Of a stretch of 64,000 bases of DNA, positions 13,521 through 23,317 are shown piece by piece. Where the stretch lies: NCBI RefSeq assembly GCF_022829515.1, contig NZ_JAKSYL010000056.1, positions 1 to 64,000 of the forward strand, read 5' to 3'. Numbering within the stretch: the first letter of the stretch is position 1; every line of letters starts with the position of its first letter. The DNA is from Methylobacterium sp. J-048. Lineage in GTDB: Bacteria; Pseudomonadota; Alphaproteobacteria; Rhizobiales; Beijerinckiaceae. A program made the position numbers and the translations under genes. The notes under the pieces are model-generated. The model made no database searches. It was not told where the DNA came from and was given only the letters and a program-made list of their open reading frames with translations.

Positions 13521-13922
13521 ATGCCCGGTATCACGCTGACCGTATCGGGGCAGCCCGATCAACATCTGACCCGCCGCCTTGCCGAGGAAATCTCTGCTCT
13601 GACCTGTCGTGTCTTGAAGAAAGAGGTGAATCGCACGGCAATGATCGTTCAGTATCAGCCAGATGACCAATGGTTCATCGCAGGCCGATCGTTGTCCGAA
13701 CTCGGCAGGAAAGCGTTCCGTCTTGAGGTGAAAGTCACGGACGAAACGAACACCAAGACCGAAAAGGCCGATTTCCATCGCGCCGCTTTCGACCTTCTTT
13801 CGAGCATCCTCGGCAACCTGCACCCGCATTCGAACATCCACATCATCGATAGTCGAGCGGCGGCTTATGGCTATGGCGGTATCACCCAGGAACATCGGCT
13901 CCATCGCGCCGAGTCCGAGTGA
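13521..13922 (+). CDS. tautomerase-superfamily protein (4-oxalocrotonate tautomerase-like)
   Basis: A 133-residue protein that starts MPGITLTVSG, so that Pro1, the catalytic base of tautomerases, is exposed after Met removal. It has two beta-alpha-beta-like halves, the size of a fused or long tautomerase (about 130 residues). A pair of Arg/Lys-rich segments (RRLAEEI, RVLKKEVNR) follows where the first helix is expected. It is divergent from a LysR gene and followed about 85 bases later by an NDH-2-like gene. The substrate cannot be read from the sequence. Confidence 0.75.
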   Translation: MPGITLTVSGQPDQHLTRRLAEEISALTCRVLKKEVNRTAMIVQYQPDDQWFIAGRSLSELGRKAFRLEVKVTDETNTKTEKADFHRAAFDLLSSILGNLHPHSNIHIIDSRAAAYGYGGITQEHRLHRAESE

Positions 13923-14007
13923 GCGGGCGGCGAGCGCCGCGTGAGTCAATGCACGAACATCGGCGCCCGCACGGCGTTCACCGGGAGCGAAAATTCCTGG
14001 AGACGGC

Positions 14008-15288
14008 ATGGCGGACAAAGCGCGGATCGTGATCATCGGCGGCGGGGTCGCGGGGATCGAGGTGGCGACCAGCCTCGGCCGGGGCGGCAAGGCCGAGGTT
14101 GTGCTGGCCGATCGCAGCCTGTCCCATGTCTGGAAGCCGATGCTGCACACGTTTGCCGCCGGCACGGCCCAGCCCGACCGGCAGAAGGTCGATTTCTTCG
14201 CGCAGGCGCGCCGGAACGGTTTCCGGTTCCAGCCGGGCACCCTGGTCGAGGTCGACCGCCCGGCCCGGCGGGTTCGGCTCGCGGTCGAGGCGGCGCAGGG
14301 GCGGCCGGAAGCCGATCTCGCCTACGATCTCCTGATCCTCGCCATCGGCAGCCGGGCCAACGATTTCGGCACCCCGGGGGTCACCGAACATTGCCTGACC
14401 ATCGATGACCTCACCGAGGCCGAGTCGTTCCACCGGCACTTGCGGCGCCATCTCCTGGCCCGGCTCGACAGCCCCGAGATGCTCGAGATCGCCATCGTCG
14501 GTGGCGGCGCCACCGGCGTCGAGCTGGCCGCGGAGCTGAAGCACGCGATCAACCTGGCCTCGGAATACGGCTCCCCGGACCTTCCGCAGCGGCTGCGTCT
14601 CACCCTGATCGAGAGCGGGCCGCGGCTGCTGCCGGCTTTCCCGGAGCGGGTCTCCCGGGCGGCCGCCCGCACCCTGTCGGATCTCGCCGTGGAGGTTCGG
14701 ACCGGCGCCATGGTCACGGGCGCAGATGCGTCAGGCTTCACCCTGAAGGACGGCAGCCGCATCCCGGCCGGGCTCAAGGTCTGGGCCGCTGGCGTGAAGG
14801 CGCCGGACGTGCTCGGCGCGATCGAGGGGCTGGAGCGCTCGCGCACCGGCCAACTCGTGGTCGGTCCCGATCTGCGCACGACCCGGGACCCGGCGATCGT
14901 CGCGCTCGGGGATTGCGCCAGCCAGGCCGATCCCAAGACCGGCAAGCCGGTCCCTGCCACCGCCCAGGCGGCGCGGCAGCAGGCGCAGCACCTTTCATCC
15001 CATCTCGGGCGGGCACTCGCCCGGGGGGATACGGTCGCGACGGAGCTGCCGCCGTTCCAGTATGTCGAGAAGGGCGCCATCGTCTCGCTGGCCGATTTCA
15101 ACGGCTGGGGCACCCTCGGGCGCTACACGTTCGGGGGCGGCCGGCTGAACGGCCTCTCGGCACGGCTTACCCACGACCTGCTGTACCGCCAGCACCAGAT
15201 CGGCCTGTACGGCCCCCTGCGCGGGACGATCACCTGGATCCTCGATGACCTCGACCATCTGATCAGCCCGCCGGTGCGGCTGGATTAG
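14008..15288 (+). CDS. NDH-2-like NAD(P)/FAD-dependent dehydrogenase
   Basis: A 426-residue two-dinucleotide-fold flavoprotein. The FAD motif GGGVAGIE is near residues 11-18, and the NAD(P)H motif GGGATGVELAAEL is near residue 168; the ALGDCAS motif near residue 297 binds the FAD ribityl chain. The C-terminal region (about 345-426) is the membrane-association part of type II NADH:quinone dehydrogenases, which pass electrons to quinone without pumping protons. The ATG start is preceded by GGAGACGGC. It could also be a sulfide:quinone-type relative, but the SQR cysteines are not seen. Confidence 0.88.
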   Translation: MADKARIVIIGGGVAGIEVATSLGRGGKAEVVLADRSLSHVWKPMLHTFAAGTAQPDRQKVDFFAQARRNGFRFQPGTLVEVDRPARRVRLAVEAAQGRPEADLAYDLLILAIGSRANDFGTPGVTEHCLTIDDLTEAESFHRHLRRHLLARLDSPEMLEIAIVGGGATGVELAAELKHAINLASEYGSPDLPQRLRLTLIESGPRLLPAFPERVSRAAARTLSDLAVEVRTGAMVTGADASGFTLKDGSRIPAGLKVWAAGVKAPDVLGAIEGLERSRTGQLVVGPDLRTTRDPAIVALGDCASQADPKTGKPVPATAQAARQQAQHLSSHLGRALARGDTVATELPPFQYVEKGAIVSLADFNGWGTLGRYTFGGGRLNGLSARLTHDLLYRQHQIGLYGPLRGTITWILDDLDHLISPPVRLD

Positions 15289-15297
15289 AGCTTGAGG

Positions 15298-16167
15298 TCA
15301 GTCGGTGCGCTCGCCCTCGACCTCCTTGGTTTCCTCGACCTGCGGGGCGACCTGGCCGTAATTCAGGACCGCCACCAGGGTGACGCCCCCGATCGTGTTG
15401 CCGAGCAGCGTCGGCAGGAAGAAGCGCAGCGCGTAATCCTCCAGCGAGGCCGCGCCGGTGATCAGCAGGTAGAAGGCCTCCACCGAGCCGGCGACGATGT
15501 GAGCCAGCCCGCAGAGCGAGACCAGCCAGGTCATCAGCATGATCACGAAGGGCGCGGCGCCGCCGGTGGCGGGCAGGAACCAGACCATCAGGGCGATCAT
15601 CCAGCCGGCGAACACCGCCTTCACGAAGGTGGACCAGAACCCGTGCCCGACGGCGTCGTGGCTGATCGCGGCGAAAGCCTTGAGCACCGGCGGCTCGAAG
15701 GCGCCGGCATGAGCCAGCACCGTGGCGATGGCGAGCGTCCCCAGGATGTTGCCGAAGAGGACGATCAGCCAGAGCCGCACCACGCGGAACGCGGTCTTCA
15801 TCGAGCGGTCGTGCAGCAGCGGCAGGATCGGCGTGATGGTGTTCTCGGTGAACAGCTGTTGACGGCCCAGGACCACCACCAGGAAGCCGACCGAATAGCC
15901 CATCGTGGTGACGACCTTCACCCAGTCGGCCTCGGGCAGGTGGCTCTTCAGCACCCCCGGCACGATCAGCGACAGGGCGATGCTCAGGCCCGCCGCGAAG
16001 GCGGAGATGAACAGTGCGAAGCCGTGGCGGCGCAATTCCTCGTCGCCGCCGAGCCGGATGACCTCGTGCAGCACGTAGGCATCGGGCCGGCCGACCTCGG
16101 AGACCTCCTTCAGCAGCGCGTCGCGCCGCGCCTCCTTGTCGGCCCGGTCGTTCCGATCCCGAATCAT
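15298..16167 (-). CDS. formate/nitrite transporter family protein, YfdC-like
   Basis: A 289-residue inner-membrane protein with six hydrophobic spans after a charged 45-residue cytosolic N-terminus. Family landmarks are the GRQQLFTENT segment and the GNxxG pattern repeated in both halves (FGNILGTLA, LGNTIGGVT), which line the pore in FNT channels. The long charged N-terminus and sequence place it nearer to the YfdC group than to FocA or NirC, so the anion carried is not known. It lies 26 bases downstream of the CinA-type gene, probably one operon; its stop almost meets that of the convergent NDH-2-like gene. Confidence 0.88.
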   Translation of the reverse strand: MIRDRNDRADKEARRDALLKEVSEVGRPDAYVLHEVIRLGGDEELRRHGFALFISAFAAGLSIALSLIVPGVLKSHLPEADWVKVVTTMGYSVGFLVVVLGRQQLFTENTITPILPLLHDRSMKTAFRVVRLWLIVLFGNILGTLAIATVLAHAGAFEPPVLKAFAAISHDAVGHGFWSTFVKAVFAGWMIALMVWFLPATGGAAPFVIMLMTWLVSLCGLAHIVAGSVEAFYLLITGAASLEDYALRFFLPTLLGNTIGGVTLVAVLNYGQVAPQVEETKEVEGERTD

Positions 16168-16193
16168 CCGCTCCGCTCCCCGACCGGATGCCT

Positions 16194-16934
16194 TCAGGCC
16201 GAGAGCCGCGCCACCAGAGCCGCGACGGCGTCGCGCGCTTCCGCCAGCGCCTGCGCATCCCGGCTGCGCACGACGATCCGGTTGCGAAACCCCTCCGGCG
16301 TCATCGCCGGGTAGGAGCCGATCGACACGGAAGGCCGTGCCTTGGCGATCTCGCCGAGTTCACCGGCGTACTGACCTTCGGGCAGAGCCGACGCCTCGAT
16401 GGTCTCGGAGATCATCGCGGCGCCACCCTTCAGGGTCGGCGCGATCGCGTCGAGCATAGCCTGCATGACGCTCGGCACCCCGGCCATGACGTGGACGTTG
16501 CCGATGCGGAACCCCGGGGCCTTCGAGACCGCGTTGGCGATGAGGTCAGCGCCGAAGGGGATCCGCGCCATGCGCAGGCGCGCTGCGTTCAGATCCTCAG
16601 GCTTGTGGCGTTCCAGCAGCATGGCCCGCGCGCGCTCGTCGATGTCGATGCCGACCCCAAAAGCCTCGGCCACGCAATCGGCGGTGATGTCGTCGTGGGT
16701 CGGGCCGATCCCGCCGGTGGTGAACAGGTAGGTGTAGCGCGCCCGCAGGGCGTTCACCGCCTCCACGATCATCGCCGCCTCGTCCGGCACGACCCGCACC
16801 TCGCGCAGGTCGATTCCGGCGGCGGTGAGGAAATCGGCGATGGTGCCGATGTTCTTGTCCTTGGTACGTCCCGACAGGATCTCGTCGCCGATGACGAGAA
16901 TCGCGGCCGTGATCGGATCGGAAAGCTGGTCCAT
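16194..16934 (-). CDS. CinA N-terminal domain protein (molybdopterin-binding / COG1058)
   Basis: A 246-residue protein made of one MoCF-biosynthesis domain: AAILVIGDEILSGRTKD at the start, TTGGIGPTHDDITADCVAEAFG near residue 80, and GFRIGNVHVMAGVPSVMQAML near residue 155. In CinA proteins this domain carries ADP-ribose or pyridine nucleotide-processing activity. The C-terminal amidohydrolase (CinA) domain of full-length proteins is missing, as is usual for the standalone COG1058 group. Divergent from sfsA. Confidence 0.9.
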   Translation of the reverse strand: MDQLSDPITAAILVIGDEILSGRTKDKNIGTIADFLTAAGIDLREVRVVPDEAAMIVEAVNALRARYTYLFTTGGIGPTHDDITADCVAEAFGVGIDIDERARAMLLERHKPEDLNAARLRMARIPFGADLIANAVSKAPGFRIGNVHVMAGVPSVMQAMLDAIAPTLKGGAAMISETIEASALPEGQYAGELGEIAKARPSVSIGSYPAMTPEGFRNRIVVRSRDAQALAEARDAVAALVARLSA

Positions 16935-17095
16935 GGGACTCTGCGGTCGGAGGGCATGCTAAAGCGCGGATCGCGATCCGGCCGATCGTATCCTGCGCCC
17001 ATCGGTCTCGCCGCGACAGCGGTGACACCTTCGGCGGCCGGTGCTCAGCAGATAGCGCGGCCGCCGGCCCGGACCACACGAACCCGGAGATATCG

Positions 17096-17809
17096 ATGCT
17101 CTTCGCCGCGCCGCTGACGCCCGGACGGCTGGTGCAGCGCTACAAGCGTTTCCTGGCCGATATCGAGACGGACGACGGCCTCGTCACCGTGCACTGCCCC
17201 AACCCCGGCGCGATGCTGGGCCTCAACCTGCCGGGCCGGCCCGTCCTGCTCTCCCGCTCGAGCAATCCGGCGCGCAAGCTGCCGCTGACCTGGGAACTGG
17301 TCGAGGCCGACCTGCCGGGCGGCCCGCAATGGGTCGGCATCAACACGATGCGCCCGAACGCCCTGGTGGCCGAGGCGTTTCGCGCCGGCCTGATCGCGGA
17401 CCTCGCCGGCCACGACCTGTTCAAGCCGGAGGTCCGCTACGCGCAGGCCAGCCGCGTCGATTTCCTGGCGAGCGGCGCGGCCACCGGGCCCTGCCATGTC
17501 GAGGTCAAGAACTGCCATCTGATGCGCCAGGCCGGGCTCGCGGAGTTCCCGGATTGCGTCGCTGCCCGCAGCGCCCGGCACATGCGCGATCTTGCCCAGG
17601 TGGTCGCCGAGGGCGGCCGGGCGCTGGTGATCATCGTGGTGCAGATGCACGCGGAGGCGTTCGACGTCGCCCGGGACATCGACCCGGCCTTCGACCGGGC
17701 GTTCCGGGAGGCGCGCGCGGCGGGCGTCGCGGTGCGGGCCTATCGCTGCACGGTGAGCCCCGCCGGCGTCGCGCTAACGCATGAGATCCCGGTGGTCACG
17801 CCGCCCTGA
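17096..17809 (+). CDS. sfsA: SfsA family protein (sugar fermentation stimulation protein homolog)
   Basis: A 237-residue protein with the SfsA landmarks: RYKRFLADIE at the N-terminus, the HCPNPGAMLGL segment near residue 38, and the C-terminal nuclease-like core with the D-(N)-ExK-type pattern HVEVKNCHLM near residue 137 followed by RSARHMRDL. The original name refers to an E. coli maltose phenotype; the fold suggests DNA or RNA binding, and the biochemical role is unclear. Its 3' end overlaps that of the convergent FkbM gene by 14 bases. Confidence 0.93.
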   Translation: MLFAAPLTPGRLVQRYKRFLADIETDDGLVTVHCPNPGAMLGLNLPGRPVLLSRSSNPARKLPLTWELVEADLPGGPQWVGINTMRPNALVAEAFRAGLIADLAGHDLFKPEVRYAQASRVDFLASGAATGPCHVEVKNCHLMRQAGLAEFPDCVAARSARHMRDLAQVVAEGGRALVIIVVQMHAEAFDVARDIDPAFDRAFREARAAGVAVRAYRCTVSPAGVALTHEIPVVTPP

Positions 17810-18641
17810 TCGGTTCCCGACGCTCGAACATCATATTCAGCCGCGAGCGCGAAATCTCGCGATAGCCGAATTTTTCGAGGTGCTTCGGCAGGTCGATCTG
17901 CCACTGGCCAGTGCCGTTCTCGATCAGCAGGATGCGCGGGAGCAGCGAGTCCGGCGCCTCGCGCAGGAACGGCTCCAGGATCAGGTCTTCGGCGCCCTCC
18001 ACGTCGAGCTTGATCGCGTCGACGCGGGTCAGGCCCTCGGCCCGCAGCAGGTCGAGGAGCGTCACCGCTGCCACGGTGATTCGGGCACCCTCATTGGTGC
18101 CGACGATCCGCAGGCTCGATTCGCCGCGGTTGCGGGGGTCGATGAACAGGGTCAGCTCGCCGGCCTTGTCGGCCACCGCGCAGGCCACGGCCTTGACGGT
18201 GTGGAACGGGTTCTGGGCGATGTTGTAGGTCAGGCGACCGAACACATCGGGCTGCGGCTCGACCGCCACGATCCGGGCGCCCGGTCCCGAGAATGCCGCC
18301 ACGCACAGGGCGTAGGCGCCGATATTCGCGCCGATATCGAGGAACACGCAATCCTGCGGCAGGCGCTCCTGCAGCATAGCCCGCTCCTGCGGGTCGAAGA
18401 ATTGCGGCGTGAACAGCACCTTCTTCTCGCAGTTGTTGTTGTAGGGGTGCAGCCGCATCCGTGCGCCGTAGCGGGTCACGTCGAGGGGCTTGCCGCCCAG
18501 CCGCGAGATCGCGATCCGGCGCAGGAACAGCGCCAGACGCCGGCCGTACCAGGATTCGGCCGGGATCCGACTGGTCCGGCGGGTGATCGCCGCCACGAGG
18601 CCGGCCGGTTCGTAGGTGCCGTAGGGCTTGGTATCGGTCAT
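17796..18641 (-). CDS. FkbM-family SAM-dependent methyltransferase
   Basis: A 281-residue class I methyltransferase. The SAM motif CVFLDIGANIGAYAL begins near residue 94, ARIVAVEPQPDVFGRL follows near residue 118, and TRVDAIKLDVEGAEDLILEP near residue 200 is the FkbM signature with the DVEGxE catalytic segment. FkbM enzymes O-methylate sugars or secondary metabolites. No glycan or polyketide cluster is next to it. It overlaps the end of sfsA (tail to tail) and is divergent from an alpha/beta hydrolase. Confidence 0.9.
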   Translation of the reverse strand: MTDTKPYGTYEPAGLVAAITRRTSRIPAESWYGRRLALFLRRIAISRLGGKPLDVTRYGARMRLHPYNNNCEKKVLFTPQFFDPQERAMLQERLPQDCVFLDIGANIGAYALCVAAFSGPGARIVAVEPQPDVFGRLTYNIAQNPFHTVKAVACAVADKAGELTLFIDPRNRGESSLRIVGTNEGARITVAAVTLLDLLRAEGLTRVDAIKLDVEGAEDLILEPFLREAPDSLLPRILLIENGTGQWQIDLPKHLEKFGYREISRSRLNMMFERREPIRAA

Positions 18642-18757
18642 AACCGGGGCGGTGTGCCAGCCGGCGCCCTCCCCCGCAAGCGGACGGATCCGCGTTGCCC
18701 CCGCGCGGGCGGGTGGTCTAAGCGGAGGCCGAGCGTCGACGGCACGGGTTGCGCGGC

Positions 18758-19522
18758 ATGGATTCCTTCAATTCGGACGGCGTGCGGATCGCCTATATCG
18801 ACGTGCCGCCGGCGGAGGGCGCCGGCACGCCGGTCCTGCTGATCCACGGTTTCGCGTCCAACCACGCGGTCAACTGGGTCAACACCCAGTGGGTGCGAGC
18901 CCTGACCCAGGCCGGCTACCGGGCGATCGCGCTCGACAATCGCGGCCACGGCGAGAGCGAGAAGCTCTACGACCCGGCGGCCTACAGCTCCGAAGCCATG
19001 GCCGGCGACGCGGTGCGGCTGCTCGACCATCTCGGGATCGAGCGCGCGCACGTGATGGGCTATTCGATGGGCGGTCGGATCACTGCCCATATCGCCCTCG
19101 ACCATGCCGACCGGGTCCGCTCCGCCCTGATCGGCGGTCTCGGCATGCACCTCGTCGAGGGGAAGGGGCTACCGTCCGGGATCGCAGAGGCCCTCGAAGC
19201 GCCTGCCGGCACGCCCGCCCCGAATCCGACCGCCGCGGCGTTCCGGATCTTCGCCGAGCAGACCCGGAGCGACCTGCGGGCGCTCGCGGCCTGCATGCGC
19301 GGCTCGCGCCAGACGCTCAGCCGGGCGGAGCTCGCCCAGATCGAGGTGCCGGTGCTGGTGGCGGTCGGAACCCTCGACACGGTGGCGGGCTCGGGCCCGG
19401 CCCTGGCCGCCCTGATCCCGGACGCGCGGGCGCTTGAGATCGAGGGCAAGGACCACTCGACGGCGGTGGGGGCCAAGCCGCACCGGGACGGCGTCTTGGC
19501 GTTCCTCGCGGCGCAGCCCTGA
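18758..19522 (+). CDS. alpha/beta hydrolase
   Basis: A 254-residue single-domain hydrolase. The oxyanion region is LLIHGFASNHAVNW, the nucleophile Ser is in GYSMGG near residue 101, the acid is in VGTLDTVAG, and the catalytic His is in KDHSTAVG near the end. No signal peptide is present. I prefer the ATG at 18758 to the TTG at 18749. The substrate is unknown; the closest named groups are carboxylesterases and haloalkane-type hydrolases. Stops two bases short of the convergent ABC permease gene. Confidence 0.88.
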   Translation: MDSFNSDGVRIAYIDVPPAEGAGTPVLLIHGFASNHAVNWVNTQWVRALTQAGYRAIALDNRGHGESEKLYDPAAYSSEAMAGDAVRLLDHLGIERAHVMGYSMGGRITAHIALDHADRVRSALIGGLGMHLVEGKGLPSGIAEALEAPAGTPAPNPTAAAFRIFAEQTRSDLRALAACMRGSRQTLSRAELAQIEVPVLVAVGTLDTVAGSGPALAALIPDARALEIEGKDHSTAVGAKPHRDGVLAFLAAQP

Positions 19523-19524
19523 AT

Positions 19525-20300
19525 TCAGCTCTTCAGGCGATAGCCGGTCCGAAAGATGTAGGTGACGAGGCCGAGGCAGATCACCAGGAACAGGGCTGTC
19601 ATGCCGAGGCTGATCGCGATGCTGACATCGGCCTTGCCGAAGAACGCCCAGCGGAAGGCGCTGATCAGGTAGACCACCGGGTTGATCAGGCTCACCGCAT
19701 GCCAGAACGGCGGAAGCATGCTGATCGCGTAGAAACTGCCGCCCAGGAAGGTCAGCGGCGTCACGACAAGCAGCGGCACCAGCTGCAGCTTCTCGAAGCC
19801 GTCGGCCCAGAGGCCGATGACAAACCCAAATAGGCTGAACGTGACCGCGGTGAGCAGCAGGAAACCGATCATCCAGACCGGGTGATCGATGCGCAGCGGT
19901 ACGAACAGGGCCGAGGTCGCCAGGATGATCAGGCCGATCAGGATCGACTTGGACGCCGCCGCGCCGACGAAGCCGAGCACCACCTCCAGGGGCGAGATCG
20001 GAGCCGACAGGATCTCGTAGATCGTGCCGGCGAAGCGCGGGAAGTAGATTCCGAACGAGGCGTTCGAGATGCTCTGGGTCAGGAGCGAGAGCATGATCAG
20101 GCCGGGGACGATGAACAGCCCGTAGGGCACATCGTCCACCGCCGAGACCCGCGAGCCAATGGCAGCCCCGAACACCACGAAATACAGGGTCGTCGAGATC
20201 ACCGGGGCCAGGATGCTCTGCCCGGCGGTGCGCCAGAAGCGGCCCATTTCGAACCGGTAGATCGACCGGACGGCCGGCCAGTTCATGTTCATGATCGCAC

Positions 20301-20304
<4 letters not shown>
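19525..20304 (-). CDS. ABC-2 type exporter permease
   Basis: A 259-residue membrane protein with six spans. The ABC-2 signature region is visible around [26 protein letters not shown], where an amphipathic coupling segment joins the second and third spans. It pairs with the ATPase encoded just upstream, whose stop overlaps this start by four bases (ATGA), implying translational coupling and fixed stoichiometry. It resembles the NodJ/DrrB/YadH exporter permeases. The substrate is unknown. Confidence 0.93.
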
Positions 20305-21233
<929 letters not shown>

Positions 21234-21438
21234 CAGGGCCTGAAGCGAATGCGGGGCATCGTGCACCGGCGACCGCAATCCCGGCTCGGGGATGTCGTGT
21301 GCCGAGGAGGTCGCGATGTTCCTTGCGGCCTGCCGATCCGGCGGGCCGCTCTCGGAATCGGGCGCCCCTATAGCACGCGGTCGGCCCGGCTCTTACTGTG
21401 CCGACGTGCGCGAGCGCACAACGGGACGAGCCGCGATC

Positions 21439-21690
21439 CTACGCGTCGGCGCAGCGTTCGACCATCGCCAGGCATCGCCGGCGGGCATCCGGATCGCGGA
21501 TGCGCGAGAACGCCGCCAGGATCGCTGCACATTCCCCTGCCGTCGGACCGTCGGCCGTCGGATCGGGCCGGCGGCGGCGGAAGACCGAAACCGGAAGGTG
21601 CAGCATTTCAGCCAGCTGGCGGAGAAGCTGCTCCTGCTCGCTGAGGCGCGATGCGGCATCGAGGGCTACGAAGCCTCCTGCATCGGTCAT
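21439..21690 (-). CDS. small conserved-looking hypothetical protein
   Basis: An 83-residue, mainly helical protein with no Cys cluster or membrane span apart from two scattered Cys near the end. The N-terminal half (LSEQEQLLRQLAEMLHLPVSVF) and the C-terminal half (ECAAILAAFSRIRDPDARRRCLAMVE) both form amphipathic helices; the latter resembles the C-terminal helix seen after XRE-type domains in related bacteria, but no DNA-binding motif is present. Start at the ATG 21688-21690; a longer frame reaches 21735. Function unknown. Confidence 0.55.
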   Translation of the reverse strand: MTDAGGFVALDAASRLSEQEQLLRQLAEMLHLPVSVFRRRRPDPTADGPTAGECAAILAAFSRIRDPDARRRCLAMVERCADA

Positions 21691-22092
21691 CGTGCCGTCC
21701 AGCCCAAAACTGAAGCCGAGCCTGGAAGCGCGCACCTCGACAGGCCTGCGCTACCCGGGGCGAATCCGGCGCGACCATTCATGACTTTTTGCTGCGCCGC
21801 AATCGATCGTTGCGCGTCTCAGTAATCAACCGAAATTCAAATGGCGGTTGAATTTGGATTTATACTGCAAATTTCGCCATAAAAAATGAATTTTTGACGA
21901 TTTGTATTATAAAATGTTCTGCATCAAAGGCGCAAAATGCAATTGGCGATCGCGTAGATCGATCGAATCGCCCTTGAAAACGCGCTGACGAATCGCCACC
22001 GACGGCCTGAACGAGCAGGACGCAGACGACGCGTTGGCGGGGGCTGAAGCGGATACCGGTTCCGCGTTAGCGGGCGCGTTCAATCGAGGGCT
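21691..22092. other. AT-rich intergenic region
   Basis: No convincing gene. From about 21780 to 21920 the base composition is clearly lower in GC than the rest of the window, with runs of A and T. It includes an 8-bp perfect hairpin, AAATTCAA (21833-21840) and TTGAATTT (21848-21855). Such AT-rich pockets in GC-rich genomes often mark promoters or nucleoid-protein binding sites. Confidence 0.4.
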
Positions 22093-22356
22093 TAGAGCCG
22101 TTCCCGATCGCAACGCCACGGTACACAACGCTGCCTTGGCAGGGCGGTCGGCTGCGCGGACATAACCTCGATCCGGTCCTGATCGACGATCATCCAACCT
22201 AGCCCCCTCATCCTGAAGTGTGAGCGACGCGAGCCTTGAAGGAGCCGCTGCGCGTCGCCGCCTCAAGGATGAGGGGGTTGGCGTGGGCGGGCGCCGATCA
22301 AGATAAAGCCAGCCCCTGTCGCGCATTGTGTCGCAACCCGATCGGGAACGGCTCTA
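22093..22356. mobile_element. possible MITE-like element bounded by 18-bp terminal inverted repeats
   Basis: TAGAGCCGTTCCCGATCG at 22093-22110 is repeated as a perfect inverse complement at 22339-22356, enclosing about 230 bases without a gene. Inside lies one copy of the dispersed palindromic repeat. The right arm contains the stop codon of the following membrane-protein gene. I see no clear target-site duplication and no transposase, so a non-autonomous element is an inference; a large cruciform or a pair of separate repeats is possible. Confidence 0.45.
22203..22304. repeat. dispersed palindromic repeat, copy A
   Basis: Outer arms of 12 perfect bases (22203-22214 and 22266-22277, CCCCCTCATCCT type) flank a GC-rich core containing CTTGAAGGAGCC. 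Homology with copy B continues past the right arm to GATCAAGAT at 22296-22304. Copies B and C are near 34.3 and 51.0 kb. Confidence 0.75.
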
Positions 22357-22665
22357 GCCGCCGCTCCGAAGGGTGACGAGCGCGGCGAGACCGAGCAGCG
22401 TGGCGAGGCCGAGCAGCCTGCGCCAGGGATTGACGCCGCGCACGAGCTCATCGATCGCCCACCAGCCGAGGGCGAGGTCGGCGGCAATGCCGAGCCACGC
22501 GGCGATGGGCTCGGCGCTGCGGGCGAGCCAAGCAGCCAGCGTGAGCCCGAGGAACAGCCAGAGCGGCAGGTTCGGCCATTGCGCGACGGTGATGGCGCCG
22601 GTCCCGCGATCGCGGAACATCCAGTCGCGCGCCCGCACGATGGCGCTGATCGGTGGCTGCGTCAT
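22354..22665 (-). CDS. small inner-membrane hypothetical protein
   Basis: A 103-residue protein with three predicted membrane spans: LPLWLFLGLTLAAWLA, an intermediate span including LGIAADLALGWWAIDEL, and LLGLATLLGLAALVTL near the C terminus. The N-terminal RARDWMFRDRGTGAITVAQWPN segment is cytosolic. I chose ATG 22663-22665. The stop codon falls within the right arm of an 18-bp inverted repeat, so the element may have supplied the end of this gene. No family is recognised with confidence. Confidence 0.7.
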   Translation of the reverse strand: MTQPPISAIVRARDWMFRDRGTGAITVAQWPNLPLWLFLGLTLAAWLARSAEPIAAWLGIAADLALGWWAIDELVRGVNPWRRLLGLATLLGLAALVTLRSGG

Positions 22666-22902
22666 GAGCCTGCGCTTTCCCTGTTGCCGCACGACCGTGC
22701 GCCGCCGCACGGCCGGCCTGCCGAAACGCGGTTAAGACCGGTTCAGCAGCACAGGTTGATCCTAACCGTTCATCAACCTTACCGAATGGAAAGCGCGGAA
22801 CAATCCCTAACAGTTCCTGAAACGACTCGCGCAACAGTCGTTAATCAGGTGATAATTCAGCATCCGAGCAGCCACCCACCCCTTGAAGAATAAGGATCGA
22901 TC

Positions 22903-22992
22903 ATGAGCACGCGTTTCGAAGACCTGAAGTTCATGTTCCTGCTCAGCGCCGTCACCCTGCTCGGCAGCGGCCTCGACATCATCCTGCGCTGA
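22903..22992 (+). CDS. 29-residue small membrane protein
   Basis: A tiny ORF, MSTRFEDLKFMFLLSAVTLL and nine further residues ending in DIILR, too short for most callers. An AAGGA ribosome site lies about 8 bases before the ATG. The N-terminal third is charged, the middle is a single hydrophobic helix with a GSG kink. The 230-base leader ahead contains several C/T-rich and AT-rich stretches but no gene. No homologue is known to me; the ribosome site and the charge-then-hydrophobic layout are the support. Confidence 0.5.
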   Translation: MSTRFEDLKFMFLLSAVTLLGSGLDIILR

Positions 22993-23317
22993 TCGGCGCT
23001 AGGCGGCGGGGCGCCGACCGGATGTTGCTCTGCCCGAGGGCGCGTCCCAGGGCCGAACGGGCAGCGGATTCGCGCGGCTGACCCGCACCGCGGCGATGGG
23101 CGGCGACCGGGACATCCACGACCCGCGGTGCGGCTCCGCGCCACCGGCTCGGCGATGTCAGGCCCGAGGCTGAGAGCGACGTCTGTCCGGACCGGAGGAA
23201 GTCGCGCAGGCCGGATGCGCGCGCCTGTCGTTCCGCACGGATGGCAAACCCGGCAACCGCAAGGCCGATCAGTCCAGACGTCTCAAACACCGCCGCAACC
23301 ACGTAACCCGGACCCAT
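22979..23317 (-). CDS. doubtful hypothetical protein
   Basis: An open frame of 112 codons. The first 30 residues (GYVVAAVFETSGLIGLAVAGF) would make a membrane span, after which the composition turns Arg/Ser/Ala-rich, like frames that arise by chance in GC-rich DNA. The upstream ribosome site is weak (GTGAG). It overlaps the last bases of the 29-residue ORF on the other strand. I list it because nothing else occupies the region. Confidence 0.28.
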   Translation of the reverse strand: MGPGYVVAAVFETSGLIGLAVAGFAIRAERQARASGLRDFLRSGQTSLSASGLTSPSRWRGAAPRVVDVPVAAHRRGAGQPRESAARSALGRALGQSNIRSAPRRLAPISAG

